NCBI GenBank assembly: GCA_016705475.1
Contig: JADIYD010000010.1
Coordinates: forward strand, 1 to 64,000
Direction: 5' to 3'
DNA length: 64,000 nt
Source: Betaproteobacteria bacterium
Lineage (GTDB): Bacteria > Pseudomonadota > Gammaproteobacteria > Burkholderiales > Rhodocyclaceae
Below the pieces are notes generated by a model. The model worked only from the letters and a program-made list of their open reading frames with translations. It was not told where the DNA came from and did not search any database. Below, one piece after another: positions 12,062 to 19,735 of this stretch. The position numbers were made by a program, and so were the translations under genes. Numbering within the stretch: position 1 is the first letter of the stretch; the number at the start of each line of letters is the position of its first letter.

Positions 12062-12444
12062 TGGCGGATCGCATCGCACCCAGGTTTGCCGTCTGCACGA
12101 GTGCCGAACTGGCCGACGGCAAGTACCGCAAACTGACCCTGACTTTCGAAGGGCGGGATGAGGAATGCCTGCTCCTGCGCTTCGAAGGGCAGGTCTACGC
12201 CTACATCAACCTCTGCGTGCACATGCCGCGCCGGCTCGATGGCGAGGAGCCAAAGGTTTTCGACCACACCGGACGCTACCTGCGCTGCTCGATGCACGGC
12301 ATCGTCTACACCACGCAAACCGGCGCCTCGGTCAGTGCCATGTGCGAAGGCGAACGGCTGCGGGCGGTGGATTGCTATGAGGATGGCGGGGAGGTTGGGA
12401 TTGCTGATTTTCGGGTGAGTGCCGTTGTTGCCCCTGCCATTTAA
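12061..12444 (+). CDS. Rieske [2Fe-2S] ferredoxin-like protein
   Basis: 127 residues. CVHMPRRL followed 19 residues later by CSMHG gives the two Cys-x-His pairs that bind a Rieske cluster. No membrane anchor, so a soluble Rieske ferredoxin rather than a bc1 component. Last gene of the 10262-12444 operon, starting inside the hemerythrin stop codon. Likely partner is an oxidoreductase in the same operon or an outside electron donor; unknown. Confidence 0.87.
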   Translation: MADRIAPRFAVCTSAELADGKYRKLTLTFEGRDEECLLLRFEGQVYAYINLCVHMPRRLDGEEPKVFDHTGRYLRCSMHGIVYTTQTGASVSAMCEGERLRAVDCYEDGGEVGIADFRVSAVVAPAI

Positions 12445-12768
12445 TCCTGCCACTCCCGGTTGAGTGGGGCAGACGTTCACCGGGAACGTAGCCTTCAGGT
12501 GCGGAATTGCGTTGTATTGGCCACCGAATCGTGTCGGTGTTGACTAGACAACATCATCACCCGCCCCAGGGGGGGCCCCCCCCTGCCCCCCCTTCCCCCA
12601 ATCGCCAGGCTCGCCGCGTGGCTTGATGGTGCAGCTACGTCATCGAACTGTTATGCGACATAATGCTTGTGTGCTTGAGCTTGTCTTTGAGTTCCGGACA
12701 TTACACAAGTGCCAATATAAAAGGCAATAAATGCTGTCCGATTAACTTTCCTCTTGACGAAAACTTAC
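12445..12768. other. Intergenic stretch with a short homopolymer patch
   Basis: No gene seen. 12563-12600 holds G- and C-runs like those at 6776-8752 and is probably a sequence error. From about 12640 onward the composition becomes clearly more AT-rich than the flanking nif genes. Confidence 0.5.
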
Positions 12769-13050
12769 GTGAAAAAAACATTATTTATGTCCATTGCGTT
12801 TCTTGCTGTTACGTCCGCTCAAGCAGGACTTTTTGATGCGTTCAAAACCAAAGACAAGGATTATGATCACGACGTGATGGCGTGCTGGAACGCTGTAGTT
12901 GGCTCTATTTCTGAAAAGAACCGGAAAATGAAATATTTTGATATAGACCATCAGGGGCCAAACCCAAAAACAGGATACCGATCAGTATTTTTCCAGCATA
13001 AATATGGCGATAGTCGGGGCTGCATAATTGAGAGTCAATGGGTCAATTAA
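12769..13050 (+). CDS. Small exported protein of unknown function
   Basis: Start GTG at 12769 gives a typical signal peptide, MKKTLFMSIAFLAVTSAQA, with cleavage expected after AQA. TTG at 12754 is an alternative. The mature part of about 74 residues is charged and includes DVMACWNAVVGSI and a C-terminal RGCIIESQWVN. No family recognised. Low GC compared with the nif genes suggests transfer or a separate origin. Confidence 0.6.
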   Translation: MKKTLFMSIAFLAVTSAQAGLFDAFKTKDKDYDHDVMACWNAVVGSISEKNRKMKYFDIDHQGPNPKTGYRSVFFQHKYGDSRGCIIESQWVN

Positions 13051-13077
13051 TCGGCCAATGGGCATTATTGGGCCGTT

Positions 13078-13413
13078 GTGCTGGTGGCGCTTTTAAGTAC
13101 GAATTGTTATGGGCAAACGTTGCAAAATATGGGTAACTCAGGTGCAGTAAGTCTTAAAAAGATAACGCAATCAGGCGGTACTATTATTTATAAAGTTCAG
13201 TCCAATAATTACCCAGCTAGATTTTTTTCACAAACCGACATTGATGACTACGGCTACCGGGTAAATAAGCGCAATTGCAGCGATAGCGACATACTCGTCA
13301 CATTAAGAACAAAAGGAAATTTTAGATATGATTTTTACGGCTCTGATGACGTGAAAGCTGGCAGTTTCTACACAACTCACGATATATGTAAACAGCACCA
13401 TGGTGCGAGATGA
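13078..13413 (+). CDS. Small exported protein of unknown function
   Basis: About 111 codons from a GTG start; the N-terminus LVALLSTNCYGQ looks like the end of a signal peptide or lipoprotein signal, so the true start may be slightly upstream. Two cysteines in the mature part (RNCSDSD, HDICKQ). AT-rich like its neighbour and 27 bp downstream of it. No family recognised. Confidence 0.45.
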   Translation: MLVALLSTNCYGQTLQNMGNSGAVSLKKITQSGGTIIYKVQSNNYPARFFSQTDIDDYGYRVNKRNCSDSDILVTLRTKGNFRYDFYGSDDVKAGSFYTTHDICKQHHGAR

Positions 13414-13493
13414 TCCGTTCCTTTGCATCGTGGATTTTTCAGTGAATGGGGTAAGCGACGGCAACATGAAGTGCTGTCGGTAAGGCTAAAAGA

Positions 13494-13943
13494 TTGTTCT
13501 TGGCACCCATCCTAAGCGCTGAGATCAGGTTCTGGTTACAGCTTGTTCGTCGAACAGTGCCCGGTATTTCCGAATTGTGGCTTATTGGCTCCAGAGCCAA
13601 TGGTTCTCCCCGACCTGATTCAGACTGGGATTTCTTAGCGTTTGCGAATCCAACTGTTCTTGCGGTGCTCCAAGCCGAAACAACACTTCACAGGCACGAT
13701 GTTGATTTTCTGGTTGTAGTTGATGGTGATAATTTTCAGTCAGCTTGGGGAGAATTTAAGTCCGGGAGCTTAACTAGGTGGCATTGGGTTAAGCTAGGGC
13801 GAGCGTTGGCAACCTATCAGGGCGAAAAATTGGAATCGACCCCGGTAGACCCCTATGAAGATTCTCCGTACGACATGTCGTCGTTGAGCACACCTACCAC
13901 GTCAACGTGTAATGCCTACAGAGTTTTACCGGATAGGATATGA
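13494..13943 (+). CDS. Nucleotidyltransferase-domain protein
   Basis: LWLIGSRANGSPRPDSDWDFL is the GSxAxGxxxxxSDxD signature of MNT-type nucleotidyltransferases, with the two metal-binding aspartates; HDVDFLVV could supply the third acidic residue. Stand-alone proteins of this type often act with a HEPN partner as toxin-antitoxin pairs, but no HEPN gene is seen next to it. Start TTG at 13494 is uncertain. The C-terminal STPTTSTCNAY may be beyond the real domain. Confidence 0.65.
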   Translation: MFLAPILSAEIRFWLQLVRRTVPGISELWLIGSRANGSPRPDSDWDFLAFANPTVLAVLQAETTLHRHDVDFLVVVDGDNFQSAWGEFKSGSLTRWHWVKLGRALATYQGEKLESTPVDPYEDSPYDMSSLSTPTTSTCNAYRVLPDRI

Positions 13944-13968
13944 ATACTGCCGGTCATAGGAGTCATCT

Positions 13969-14260
13969 CTAAAACTCATCACTCAAAAATTTGATGGCAA
14001 GCATACGCATCGGAGCTACAAGGTCGCGGGACTTTTCAACATCGTAGGCAGACATCAGGCCCGCCTTAGCTGCAGAGGCATACAGGGGTCTTTGAATATT
14101 TTCATAAAGCGGAGCATACGGCTGGCACCGTCTCGGTAAGAGTTGGTGAAATAGGTCTCAAGGGCCCGCATCATGACTTTGTCCGACAGTTTTAAGATAT
14201 CTGCGCCGCCATTAGCAAAACCGAAGTTTCCTGAATGACCTGGAGATTATCTGATGCCGG
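13969..14260 (-). pseudogene. Decayed or frameshifted gene of unknown family
   Basis: Minus strand reads GNFGFANGGADILKLSDKVM and LETYFTNSYRDGASRMLRF, then shifts frame near 14090 to ASAAKAGLMSAYDVEKSRD and IKFLSDEF with a stop at 13969. The coherent protein-like text across the shift suggests a gene with an indel. No family recognised and no clean start found. Faces the nucleotidyltransferase gene. Confidence 0.4.
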
Positions 14261-14496
14261 ATCTCCCAATCAATCAACAATCATACGGACATCAGAGCCG
14301 GGGCCCGCTTTCGGTTGTGAAATCTGGCAGAGGACTTGCTCTTTCGTGTGTCATCTGATTTACAACGAACAGCAGATCAATGAAGAACGGACCCCCGTGG
14401 AAGTTCCATTGTCTCTGTGCCGAGCTTGTCGGGCGACAGATATTTTCTGACCATCGTCCATGAGAAACGATGGTCAACTCGAGTGAGATTCCGTCT

Positions 14497-15060
14497 TCAA
14501 GCTTCCGCCGTCAGCTTTTCCAGCAACAGCGGTTTGACCTGCGCCAGCCAGGTGGTGATGCGCTCGTCGGTGAACATGCCTTGCGTGCGCTGGTCGATGA
14601 GCAGGCCGATGAAACGGCCATCGACTTCGGCGGCGGAGTGTTCGTAGGTGTAGCCGTCGGTTGGCCAGTCGCCGACGATTTCGGCGCCCCAGCCTTTGAA
14701 TTTCTCGACCAGCGCGAACAGCGAGCTGCAGAAGCGGTCGGCGTAGCGTTCCTGGGCGCCGAGGCCGAAGAAGGCGATGCGCTTGCCGCTGAAGTCCACA
14801 TCGGCCGGGAGCAGGGCGAGGAATTCCTCCCAGTTTGGCTCGAAGCAGCCGGATGAGGCTCCCTTGCCGGGGATTTCGCCGATGCCGTAGCTCGGCGTGC
14901 CGAGGATCAGCGCGTCGTACTTGAGCATGTCGTCCGGGGTGATGCGGTTGACGTTGACCGGCTTGTCGCAGACGTCGTCGCCGAGCTGTTTCTGCATTTT
15001 CTTGGCGATCAGGCGGGTGGTGCCGGTTTCGGTGCCAAAAAACATTCCGATTTTATTCAT
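14497..15060 (-). CDS. Flavodoxin
   Basis: 187 residues, MNKIGMFFGTETGTTRLIAK with the FMN-phosphate loop TETGTT, then LGTPSYGIGEIPG, FFGLGAQERYADRFCSSL and TDGYTYEHSAAEVDGRFIGL, the long-chain flavodoxin pattern. One-electron carrier to NifH or other reductases. It is one of two long-chain flavodoxins here (the other is 38697-39230) and differs in the 60s loop (SSGCFEPNWEEFL against GLSQPSWEEFL). Its promoter side (15061-15120) is damaged by G/C runs. It may be the nif-specific or the housekeeping form; I cannot tell which. Confidence 0.93.
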   Translation of the reverse strand: MNKIGMFFGTETGTTRLIAKKMQKQLGDDVCDKPVNVNRITPDDMLKYDALILGTPSYGIGEIPGKGASSGCFEPNWEEFLALLPADVDFSGKRIAFFGLGAQERYADRFCSSLFALVEKFKGWGAEIVGDWPTDGYTYEHSAAEVDGRFIGLLIDQRTQGMFTDERITTWLAQVKPLLLEKLTAEA

Positions 15061-15137
15061 GGTTTTTCCTGTTTGAGGTTGGGGGGGGGGGGGTAACCGC
15101 CCCCCCGCGGGGGGGGGGAGGTTTGTGCGGCGCGGAC

Positions 15138-15195
15138 TTGGCACGGCCGTTGCGAAGATGGGTAAAAGCAGGCTGCCGACGTCGACTTTGCGACA
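15138..15195 (+). promoter_or_regulatory. Sigma-54 promoter and degenerate NifA site before the small gene at 15228
   Basis: TTGGCACGGCCGTTGCG at 15138-15154 matches the -24/-12 consensus with correct spacing. At 15180-15195, CGTCGACTTTGCGACA differs by one base from a TGT-N10-ACA site but lies downstream of the promoter. A better upstream site could be hidden in the corrupted G/C run at 15080-15120. Confidence 0.65.
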
Positions 15196-15227
15196 GGGCA
15201 GCAGACCCAACCCCAACGGAGTTCGCC

Positions 15228-15488
15228 ATGAGCGCCACTACCATTGATTGCAAGGGACAGATCGTCAGCATGGGCGACAAGGTCCGCGTTCTCGAAGTCA
15301 GCGTCGATCCCGATCTCGATGAGGACGATCTGGATATGTTCCGGGACATGGTCGGCGCCGTCTGCGCCATCGAGCGCATCGATGCGGAAGGCGCGGCCTG
15401 GGTGGCGCTGTGGTGGAACGGTGACGAAGGCACCGTCCTGACCCAGGTTGGGCTGGCGCCGCGGCAGATGGAGAGGGTGGCGGCCTGA
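15228..15488 (+). CDS. Small acidic protein of unknown function, nif-linked
   Basis: 86 residues, MSATTIDCKGQIVSMGDKVRV, then an acidic stretch DPDLDEDDLDMF and a C-terminal EGTVLTQVGLAP. The shape resembles small SH3-like proteins such as NifZ-type domains (GDKVRVLEV...VAIERI...VLTQVG), but identity is not established. It has a strong sigma-54 promoter and sits between a flavodoxin and nifY, so it is probably expressed with nif genes. Confidence 0.7.
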   Translation: MSATTIDCKGQIVSMGDKVRVLEVSVDPDLDEDDLDMFRDMVGAVCAIERIDAEGAAWVALWWNGDEGTVLTQVGLAPRQMERVAA

Positions 15489-15533
15489 GTTGCCTTTAGT
15501 AACCCGGCGCAACGGGCTTTAAGGGTTGAAAAC

Positions 15534-16271
15534 TCATTCGTCGATTTCCGCCGCGCTGTAGTTCTTCAGCCGCTTCTCGGCCGAGACGCCGAGAACCTTG
15601 AGCAGCCAGGGTGGCGGCGATTCGACCATGGCCACCTGGAAGGGCTGGAGGATGTCGAGCGCCGGCCCGCCGTCGGGAATCTTGATCGGGTAGATGTCGG
15701 CGCGGATGACTTTGGCGGCAGCCGGCCCACCAATCGAGACGACGTAGCAGACGTGACAATCGCCGATCAGCCTGGCGCGCCAGAGGTTCTTGTCCTCGGC
15801 AAACTCGGCGTCCATGGTGTCGCGGATATCGACGAGCCGGATTTCGGTCGGCGACACCTGATAAACCAGGAAGCGCAGGCAGGAGCCGAAGTGGCCGGAG
15901 AGCAGGTCGCCCTTGTCGGAGGCGATGGCGACGCGCACCGAGCCGGGCATTTCGCCGTCTTCATAGGCCTCGATCTTGGGGAGCGAATCGTCGCCCTGGG
16001 TTTCGCCCCACATGATGCGTACGGCCAGTTTCATGGCCTCAAGGCCGATGCCGATATCCTCGCCATCTTCCTCGCCGTCGGCGCTGGCAAAGCCGGTCTT
16101 GAGCATGGTCACCGTCGTCTGGCGCAGCTTTTCCTCGTCGATGTCCTCGCCAAGGCGGCGTTGCAGCAGTTCGATCAGCGCCGGCAGGCGGACGTTGGGC
16201 ATGGCCCGTGAGGCCAGCGCGATGCGCAGCGCGGCTTCGCGGGTAATCGGAGGTTTTCTCGCTTCTTCCAT
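15534..16271 (-). CDS. nifY: NifY/NafY-type FeMo-co binding protein
   Basis: 245 residues from MEEARKPPITREAALRIAL with GGAG upstream. The N-terminal about 100 residues (IALASRAMPNVRLPALIELL...EEKLRQTTVTMLKTG) match the helical domain of NafY/NifY that docks on apo-NifDK. The C-terminal half is a NifX-like domain: VRVAIASDKGDLLSGHFGSCLRF with the FeMo-co binding His in GHFGSC, then RLIGDCHVCYVVSIGGPAAAKVI. Expected to hold or insert FeMo-co. Transcribed from its own sigma-54 promoter at 16329-16345, divergent from the nitroreductase gene. Confidence 0.88.
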   Translation of the reverse strand: MEEARKPPITREAALRIALASRAMPNVRLPALIELLQRRLGEDIDEEKLRQTTVTMLKTGFASADGEEDGEDIGIGLEAMKLAVRIMWGETQGDDSLPKIEAYEDGEMPGSVRVAIASDKGDLLSGHFGSCLRFLVYQVSPTEIRLVDIRDTMDAEFAEDKNLWRARLIGDCHVCYVVSIGGPAAAKVIRADIYPIKIPDGGPALDILQPFQVAMVESPPPWLLKVLGVSAEKRLKNYSAAEIDE

Positions 16272-16328
16272 GGGATTCTCCGTTCTTGCTTGGGGTTGGG
16301 GTGTTTTGTGTGATTGTTCCAATTCCCT

Positions 16329-16345
16329 TGCAGAGATGGTGCCAG
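16329..16345 (-). promoter_or_regulatory. Sigma-54 promoter of nifY
   Basis: Minus-strand CTGGCACCATCTCTGCA has the -24 TGGCAC and -12 CTGCA with exact spacing, 58 bp upstream of the nifY start. Confidence 0.8.
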
Positions 16346-16378
16346 CCGGCCAATATCGGCTAACTGCCTGATTTCACG

Positions 16379-16395
16379 CGGGCATGGGGCTTGCT
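16379..16395 (+). promoter_or_regulatory. Sigma-54 promoter of the nitroreductase/ankyrin genes
   Basis: CGGGCATGGGGCTTGCT has GGCATG and TTGCT with exact spacing; the expected start is about 23 bp before the GTG start at 16430. Confidence 0.65.
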
Positions 16396-16429
16396 GAAGT
16401 CCACCCAACGCCAAGGAAAACCCATCATC

Positions 16430-18076
16430 GTGTCGGATACCTCACAAGAAGTCGTACGCGCCTACCACGCGCGCACCAAGCATCGTTTCGAAGCCTATGC
16501 CGAAGGCCCCGGCCAACTGGACTGGGACGCCCAGCCGGCGGCTTTCCGCCACTATCCGGGGGCACCGGTGTTCGAATTGCCGCTGGCGGCGGACAGTTTT
16601 GAGCGTTGCTACGGTCAACTGGAAAAAAAGCCCAAAAATGAAATCGCCCCGGACCTCGACAGCCTCGGCGCGCTGCTCGAACTGTCCTTCGGGCTGTCGG
16701 CGTGGAAGACCTGGGGGCCGAGCCGCTGGGCGCTGCGTTGCAACCCGTCGTCGGGCAACCTGCATCCGGTCGAAGCCTGGGTGCTGAGCGCCGGCCTGCC
16801 CGGTGTCGGCGCTGGCGTGCAGCACTATGACCCGGAACAACACGCCCTCGAAGGCCGCGCCTTGACCGCGCCGGTGGCCGGTGAGGCATGGCTGGCCATC
16901 GGCCTGAGCAGCGTCATGTGGCGCGAAGCGTGGAAGTACGGCGAACGCGCCTTCCGCTACTGCCAGCTCGACATCGGCCACGCCGTCGGCGCCCTGGCCA
17001 CTGCCGCCGCGCTGCTCGGTTGGGAAGTTGTGCCAATTGGCGCCACGGCCGAAGCGCTGAAGCATTGCCTCGGGCTGGACCGGCCAGACGATTTTCCGCC
17101 CTCGCGCTACGCCTTCACCGAAACCGAAGAGCCGGAAATCCTGCTCGCCATTCGCGCGCCTGGGCTGGCTATGCCGCCGTCGGCCGAAGCGCTGGCCGCC
17201 TGGCTCGATGGCGCCGCCTGGCAGGGCAAACCGACGCGCATCGACCCGTCACCGGGCTACCGCTGGCCGGCCATCGATCAGGTCGCCGCGGCTAGCCGCG
17301 AGGCGCTCAGCGCGCCGGAATCCTTTGATTTCGCGCCGCTGCCACCGCTCGTCCCGCACCCGACAACAACCGGCGCAGCCCAGATCATCCGCCAGCGCCG
17401 CAGCGGCCAGCGTTTCGATCCGCACTACGCGCTGTTGAGGCCCGCCTTCTACCGCATGCTCGACGCCGTGCTGCCCCGGCCGCATTTGCCTTGGCTTGCC
17501 CAGACCACGCCGCCGCGCATCCACCTGCTGCTCTTCGTTCTGCGCGTCGACGGCCTGCCCAGCGGCCTCTACCTGCTGCCGCGCACGCCGGCCGCCTTCA
17601 CCGCATTGCCCGCGGCCCTGCTGCCCACTGACGAACGCTTCGCCACTCGCCGTCCAGTCAGCGATTTCGACCCCGAATGCCCGCCGCACCTCGGACTAAT
17701 CCAGCTCGCCGAAATGGGCCTGCAGGAAATGCAGCGCCTGGCCCGCTCGTTGTCCTGCCATCAGGATATCGCCTCGACCAGCGCCTTCTCGCTCGGCATG
17801 CTCGGCGAATTTGAGGCGGCCACCGCCACCGGCCACGGCTACCGCGAACTGCTGCGCGAAGCCGGGCTGGTCGGTCAGGTGCTTTACCTCGAAGCCGAAG
17901 CCGCCGAAGTGCGCGGCACCGGCATCGGCTGCTTCTTCGACGACCCGGTGCATCAGCTCGTCGGCCTCTCCGGCCCGCGTTACCAGAGCGTCTATCACTT
18001 CACGGTCGGTACGCCGGTCACCGATGACCGTATCGAAACCGGCCCGCCTTACCCCCAACGACTAGAGAAACCATGA
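16430..18076 (+). CDS. SagB/ThcOx-like tandem nitroreductase-fold protein
   Basis: 548 residues from GTG with AAGGA upstream. Two FMN-dependent nitroreductase-like domains in tandem: the first (about 85-290) shows SLGALLELSFGLSAW, RCNPSSGNLHPVEAWVL and ERAFRYCQLDIGHAVGALA; the second (about 310-545) shows QIIRQRRSGQRFD, DIASTSAFSLGML and RGTGIGCFFDDP. This is the layout of SagB-type oxidoreductases outside peptide-oxidation clusters; substrate unknown. Residues near 60 read CYGQLEKKPKNEI, which is the dispersed repeat translated in-frame. Overlaps the ankyrin gene (ATGA). Confidence 0.85.
   Translation: MSDTSQEVVRAYHARTKHRFEAYAEGPGQLDWDAQPAAFRHYPGAPVFELPLAADSFERCYGQLEKKPKNEIAPDLDSLGALLELSFGLSAWKTWGPSRWALRCNPSSGNLHPVEAWVLSAGLPGVGAGVQHYDPEQHALEGRALTAPVAGEAWLAIGLSSVMWREAWKYGERAFRYCQLDIGHAVGALATAAALLGWEVVPIGATAEALKHCLGLDRPDDFPPSRYAFTETEEPEILLAIRAPGLAMPPSAEALAAWLDGAAWQGKPTRIDPSPGYRWPAIDQVAAASREALSAPESFDFAPLPPLVPHPTTTGAAQIIRQRRSGQRFDPHYALLRPAFYRMLDAVLPRPHLPWLAQTTPPRIHLLLFVLRVDGLPSGLYLLPRTPAAFTALPAALLPTDERFATRRPVSDFDPECPPHLGLIQLAEMGLQEMQRLARSLSCHQDIASTSAFSLGMLGEFEAATATGHGYRELLREAGLVGQVLYLEAEAAEVRGTGIGCFFDDPVHQLVGLSGPRYQSVYHFTVGTPVTDDRIETGPPYPQRLEKP
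16431..16446. promoter_or_regulatory. NifA upstream activator site overlapping a start codon
   Basis: TGTCGGATACCTCACA is an exact TGT-N10-ACA site. It overlaps the GTG start of the nitroreductase gene and lies 86 bp upstream of the nifY promoter, the right distance to activate nifY. Confidence 0.6.
16606..16646 (-). repeat. Dispersed 38-bp repeat, copy inside a coding sequence
   Basis: TTGCTACGGTCAACTGG, then an A-run, CCCAAAAATGAAATC: the repeat in reverse orientation, in-frame in the nitroreductase gene, translated CYGQLEKKPKNEI. More diverged than intergenic copies. Confidence 0.75.
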
Positions 18077-18513
18077 CCCCCCAACTTTCCGCCTTCCTCA
18101 CCGAACACGGCTTTCAATCCAACGATATCAACGCCCCGCAAGCCGACGGCCGCTTCACGCCGCTCATGCGCGCCGCCAAACTCGGCCGGCTCGACATCGT
18201 CGATGAACTGCTGGCGCTGGGCGTCGACCTCAATGCCCTCAACGCCGACGGCTGCAATGCCCTGTGGCTGGCCTGCTACAACGGCAGCCACGAACTGATC
18301 GAGCGCCTGATCGCCGCCGGCGTCAATATCGACCAGCAAAACGGCAACGGTGCCAGCGCCCTGATGTATGTCTCGTCAAACAGCAAGCCCGACCTCGTCA
18401 AACTGCTGCTGGAAAAGGGCGCCAACCCGAAACTCAAGAATTTCGACGACTCGACGGCGCTCGACCTGGCGGCTTCGCTGGAATGTCTGAAGCTGTTGCG
18501 CAAGGCGGCTTGA
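18073..18513 (+). CDS. Ankyrin-repeat protein
   Basis: 146 residues built of about four ankyrin repeats: GRFTPLMRAAKLGRLDIVDE, GCNALWLACYNGSHELIERL, GASALMYVSSNSKPDLVKLL and DDSTALDLAASLECLKLL. Cytoplasmic protein-interaction module. Start overlaps the stop of the nitroreductase gene, so the two are translationally coupled and probably act together. Confidence 0.9.
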   Translation: MTPQLSAFLTEHGFQSNDINAPQADGRFTPLMRAAKLGRLDIVDELLALGVDLNALNADGCNALWLACYNGSHELIERLIAAGVNIDQQNGNGASALMYVSSNSKPDLVKLLLEKGANPKLKNFDDSTALDLAASLECLKLLRKAA

Positions 18514-18599
18514 GGGGGCAAGCGACAGATTGAAAGAAAACCACGGTAGACTTGCAGCCGGAATATTCAAAATTTAGGCGTTTCAGCCAGGAGTCGGTC

Positions 18600-19403
18600 A
18601 TGCAGCAACTATCAGCCCACGGGCAGCAATTCATTCAGGATCTGGCGCAGCGCTACGGCGTCAGCACCGATGCGGCGATCACCATGCTCTACGCGGTGAT
18701 GAACGGCAACGGGACGATGGCGCAGTTCAGCCATCCCGAACTCGGTGGGTCCGGCCAATGGATGCAGGGCGGCATGACCATGGTCGGCGACATGTTCAAC
18801 TACGGGCTTAAATCCAAGGTTGATGGTCTGTGCGTCGAGATTTCCAACCAGATCATGAACCAGCCGGGCTATTTTCAGCCGGCTCAGTCGCAGTTCCAGT
18901 CGTCGGGCAACACTTCCGGCGGCAACCTGTTCGTCTCGGCTGCAGCGGCCGGGCAGTGGTGGCCGGGCGATCTCGGTTCGCCGTCGTCTACGGGCGGGCA
19001 GAACAATGTTCGATACGCCGTTTTCCCCGGCTCGCGCCGTCTGGTTGTCGATATCGGCGGGCAGGTCACGGTTTACGACACGCTGGACAACCAGATCGGT
19101 GGCGTTTCGCAGCAGCAGGGCGGCAATGATTCGATGACGTTCAGCAGCCAGTACGGGACGATTACCGTGAACAGCCTGCCGGTGCTCAGCATCAACGGCT
19201 ATCAACCACAGCAACAGCCACAGCAGAACTTCATGGCGCCGCCGGTCCAGCAGTTCAATGAGCCGCCGGCTTATCAGGCGCCGTCGGCGCAGGAAGGCGA
19301 TGTTTTTGCCAAGATCGAGCGACTGGCCGATCTGTTCAAGAAAGGCATCCTGACCGAGCAGGAGTTCTCGAACAAGAAAATGGAGTTGCTCAACCAGCTT
19401 TGA
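18600..19403 (+). CDS. SHOCT-domain protein of unknown function
   Basis: 267 residues from MQQLSAHGQQFIQDLAQRYG with AGGAG upstream. The N-terminal part looks helical and may bind DNA or protein (YGVSTDAAITMLYAVMNGNG). A Gly/Ser/Gln-rich centre follows (QPQQQPQQNF), and the C-terminus has a SHOCT-type short helical motif, KIERLADLFKKGILTEQEF. No membrane segment. 86 bp after the ankyrin gene; may be in the same transcript. Confidence 0.75.
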   Translation: MQQLSAHGQQFIQDLAQRYGVSTDAAITMLYAVMNGNGTMAQFSHPELGGSGQWMQGGMTMVGDMFNYGLKSKVDGLCVEISNQIMNQPGYFQPAQSQFQSSGNTSGGNLFVSAAAAGQWWPGDLGSPSSTGGQNNVRYAVFPGSRRLVVDIGGQVTVYDTLDNQIGGVSQQQGGNDSMTFSSQYGTITVNSLPVLSINGYQPQQQPQQNFMAPPVQQFNEPPAYQAPSAQEGDVFAKIERLADLFKKGILTEQEFSNKKMELLNQL

Positions 19404-19415
19404 GGCGTGCGCTCA

Positions 19416-19452
19416 TTTGAAAATTGAGCCATTTTGCCGGTTGACCGTGGCA
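19416..19452 (+). repeat. Dispersed 38-bp repeat, copy
   Basis: TTTTGCCGGTTGACCGTGGCA core, 13 bp after the SHOCT gene stop. Forms one border of the small gene at 19471-19683. Confidence 0.8.
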
Positions 19453-19470
19453 GTGACCGGCGAGCCTCGC

Positions 19471-19683
19471 CTATTGAGGCTTGGCTGTTGATCGTTTGCC
19501 GAACAAGTCTTCGGCGTCATCAACGATCAGGATGGTGTTGCTGGACGTTGCAGCAGCCAGGACCTTGTCCAGATTCTTCTCGGTTTCCACCCGGTATTTC
19601 GACGGTTGTCCGGCAATTTGAGCGGCCATGATTTTTCCGGCGAGGGAGAGGGCGCGGGTTTTGGCTTTTTTCATCGTGGGCAT
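19471..19683 (-). CDS. Small hypothetical protein flanked by repeats
   Basis: 70 residues, MPTMKKAKTRALSLAGKIMA, then KYRVETEKNLDKVLAAA and TILIVDDAEDLF. Basic N-terminus, no family recognised. It is framed by two same-orientation copies of the dispersed repeat (19416-19452 and 19682-19719). Convergent with the SHOCT gene. Confidence 0.5.
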   Translation of the reverse strand: MPTMKKAKTRALSLAGKIMAAQIAGQPSKYRVETEKNLDKVLAAATSSNTILIVDDAEDLFGKRSTAKPQ

Positions 19684-19719
19684 TTCAAAATTGGCTGAAA
19701 TTTCCGGTTGACCGTGGCA
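19682..19719 (+). repeat. Dispersed 38-bp repeat, copy
   Basis: ATTTCAAAATTGGC, then TTTCCGGTTGACCGTGGCA. Overlaps the start of the small gene at 19471-19683 and lies 17 bp beyond the stop of the signalling protein at 19736. Confidence 0.85.
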
Positions 19720-19735
19720 GCGGCTGAAAAGGCGC

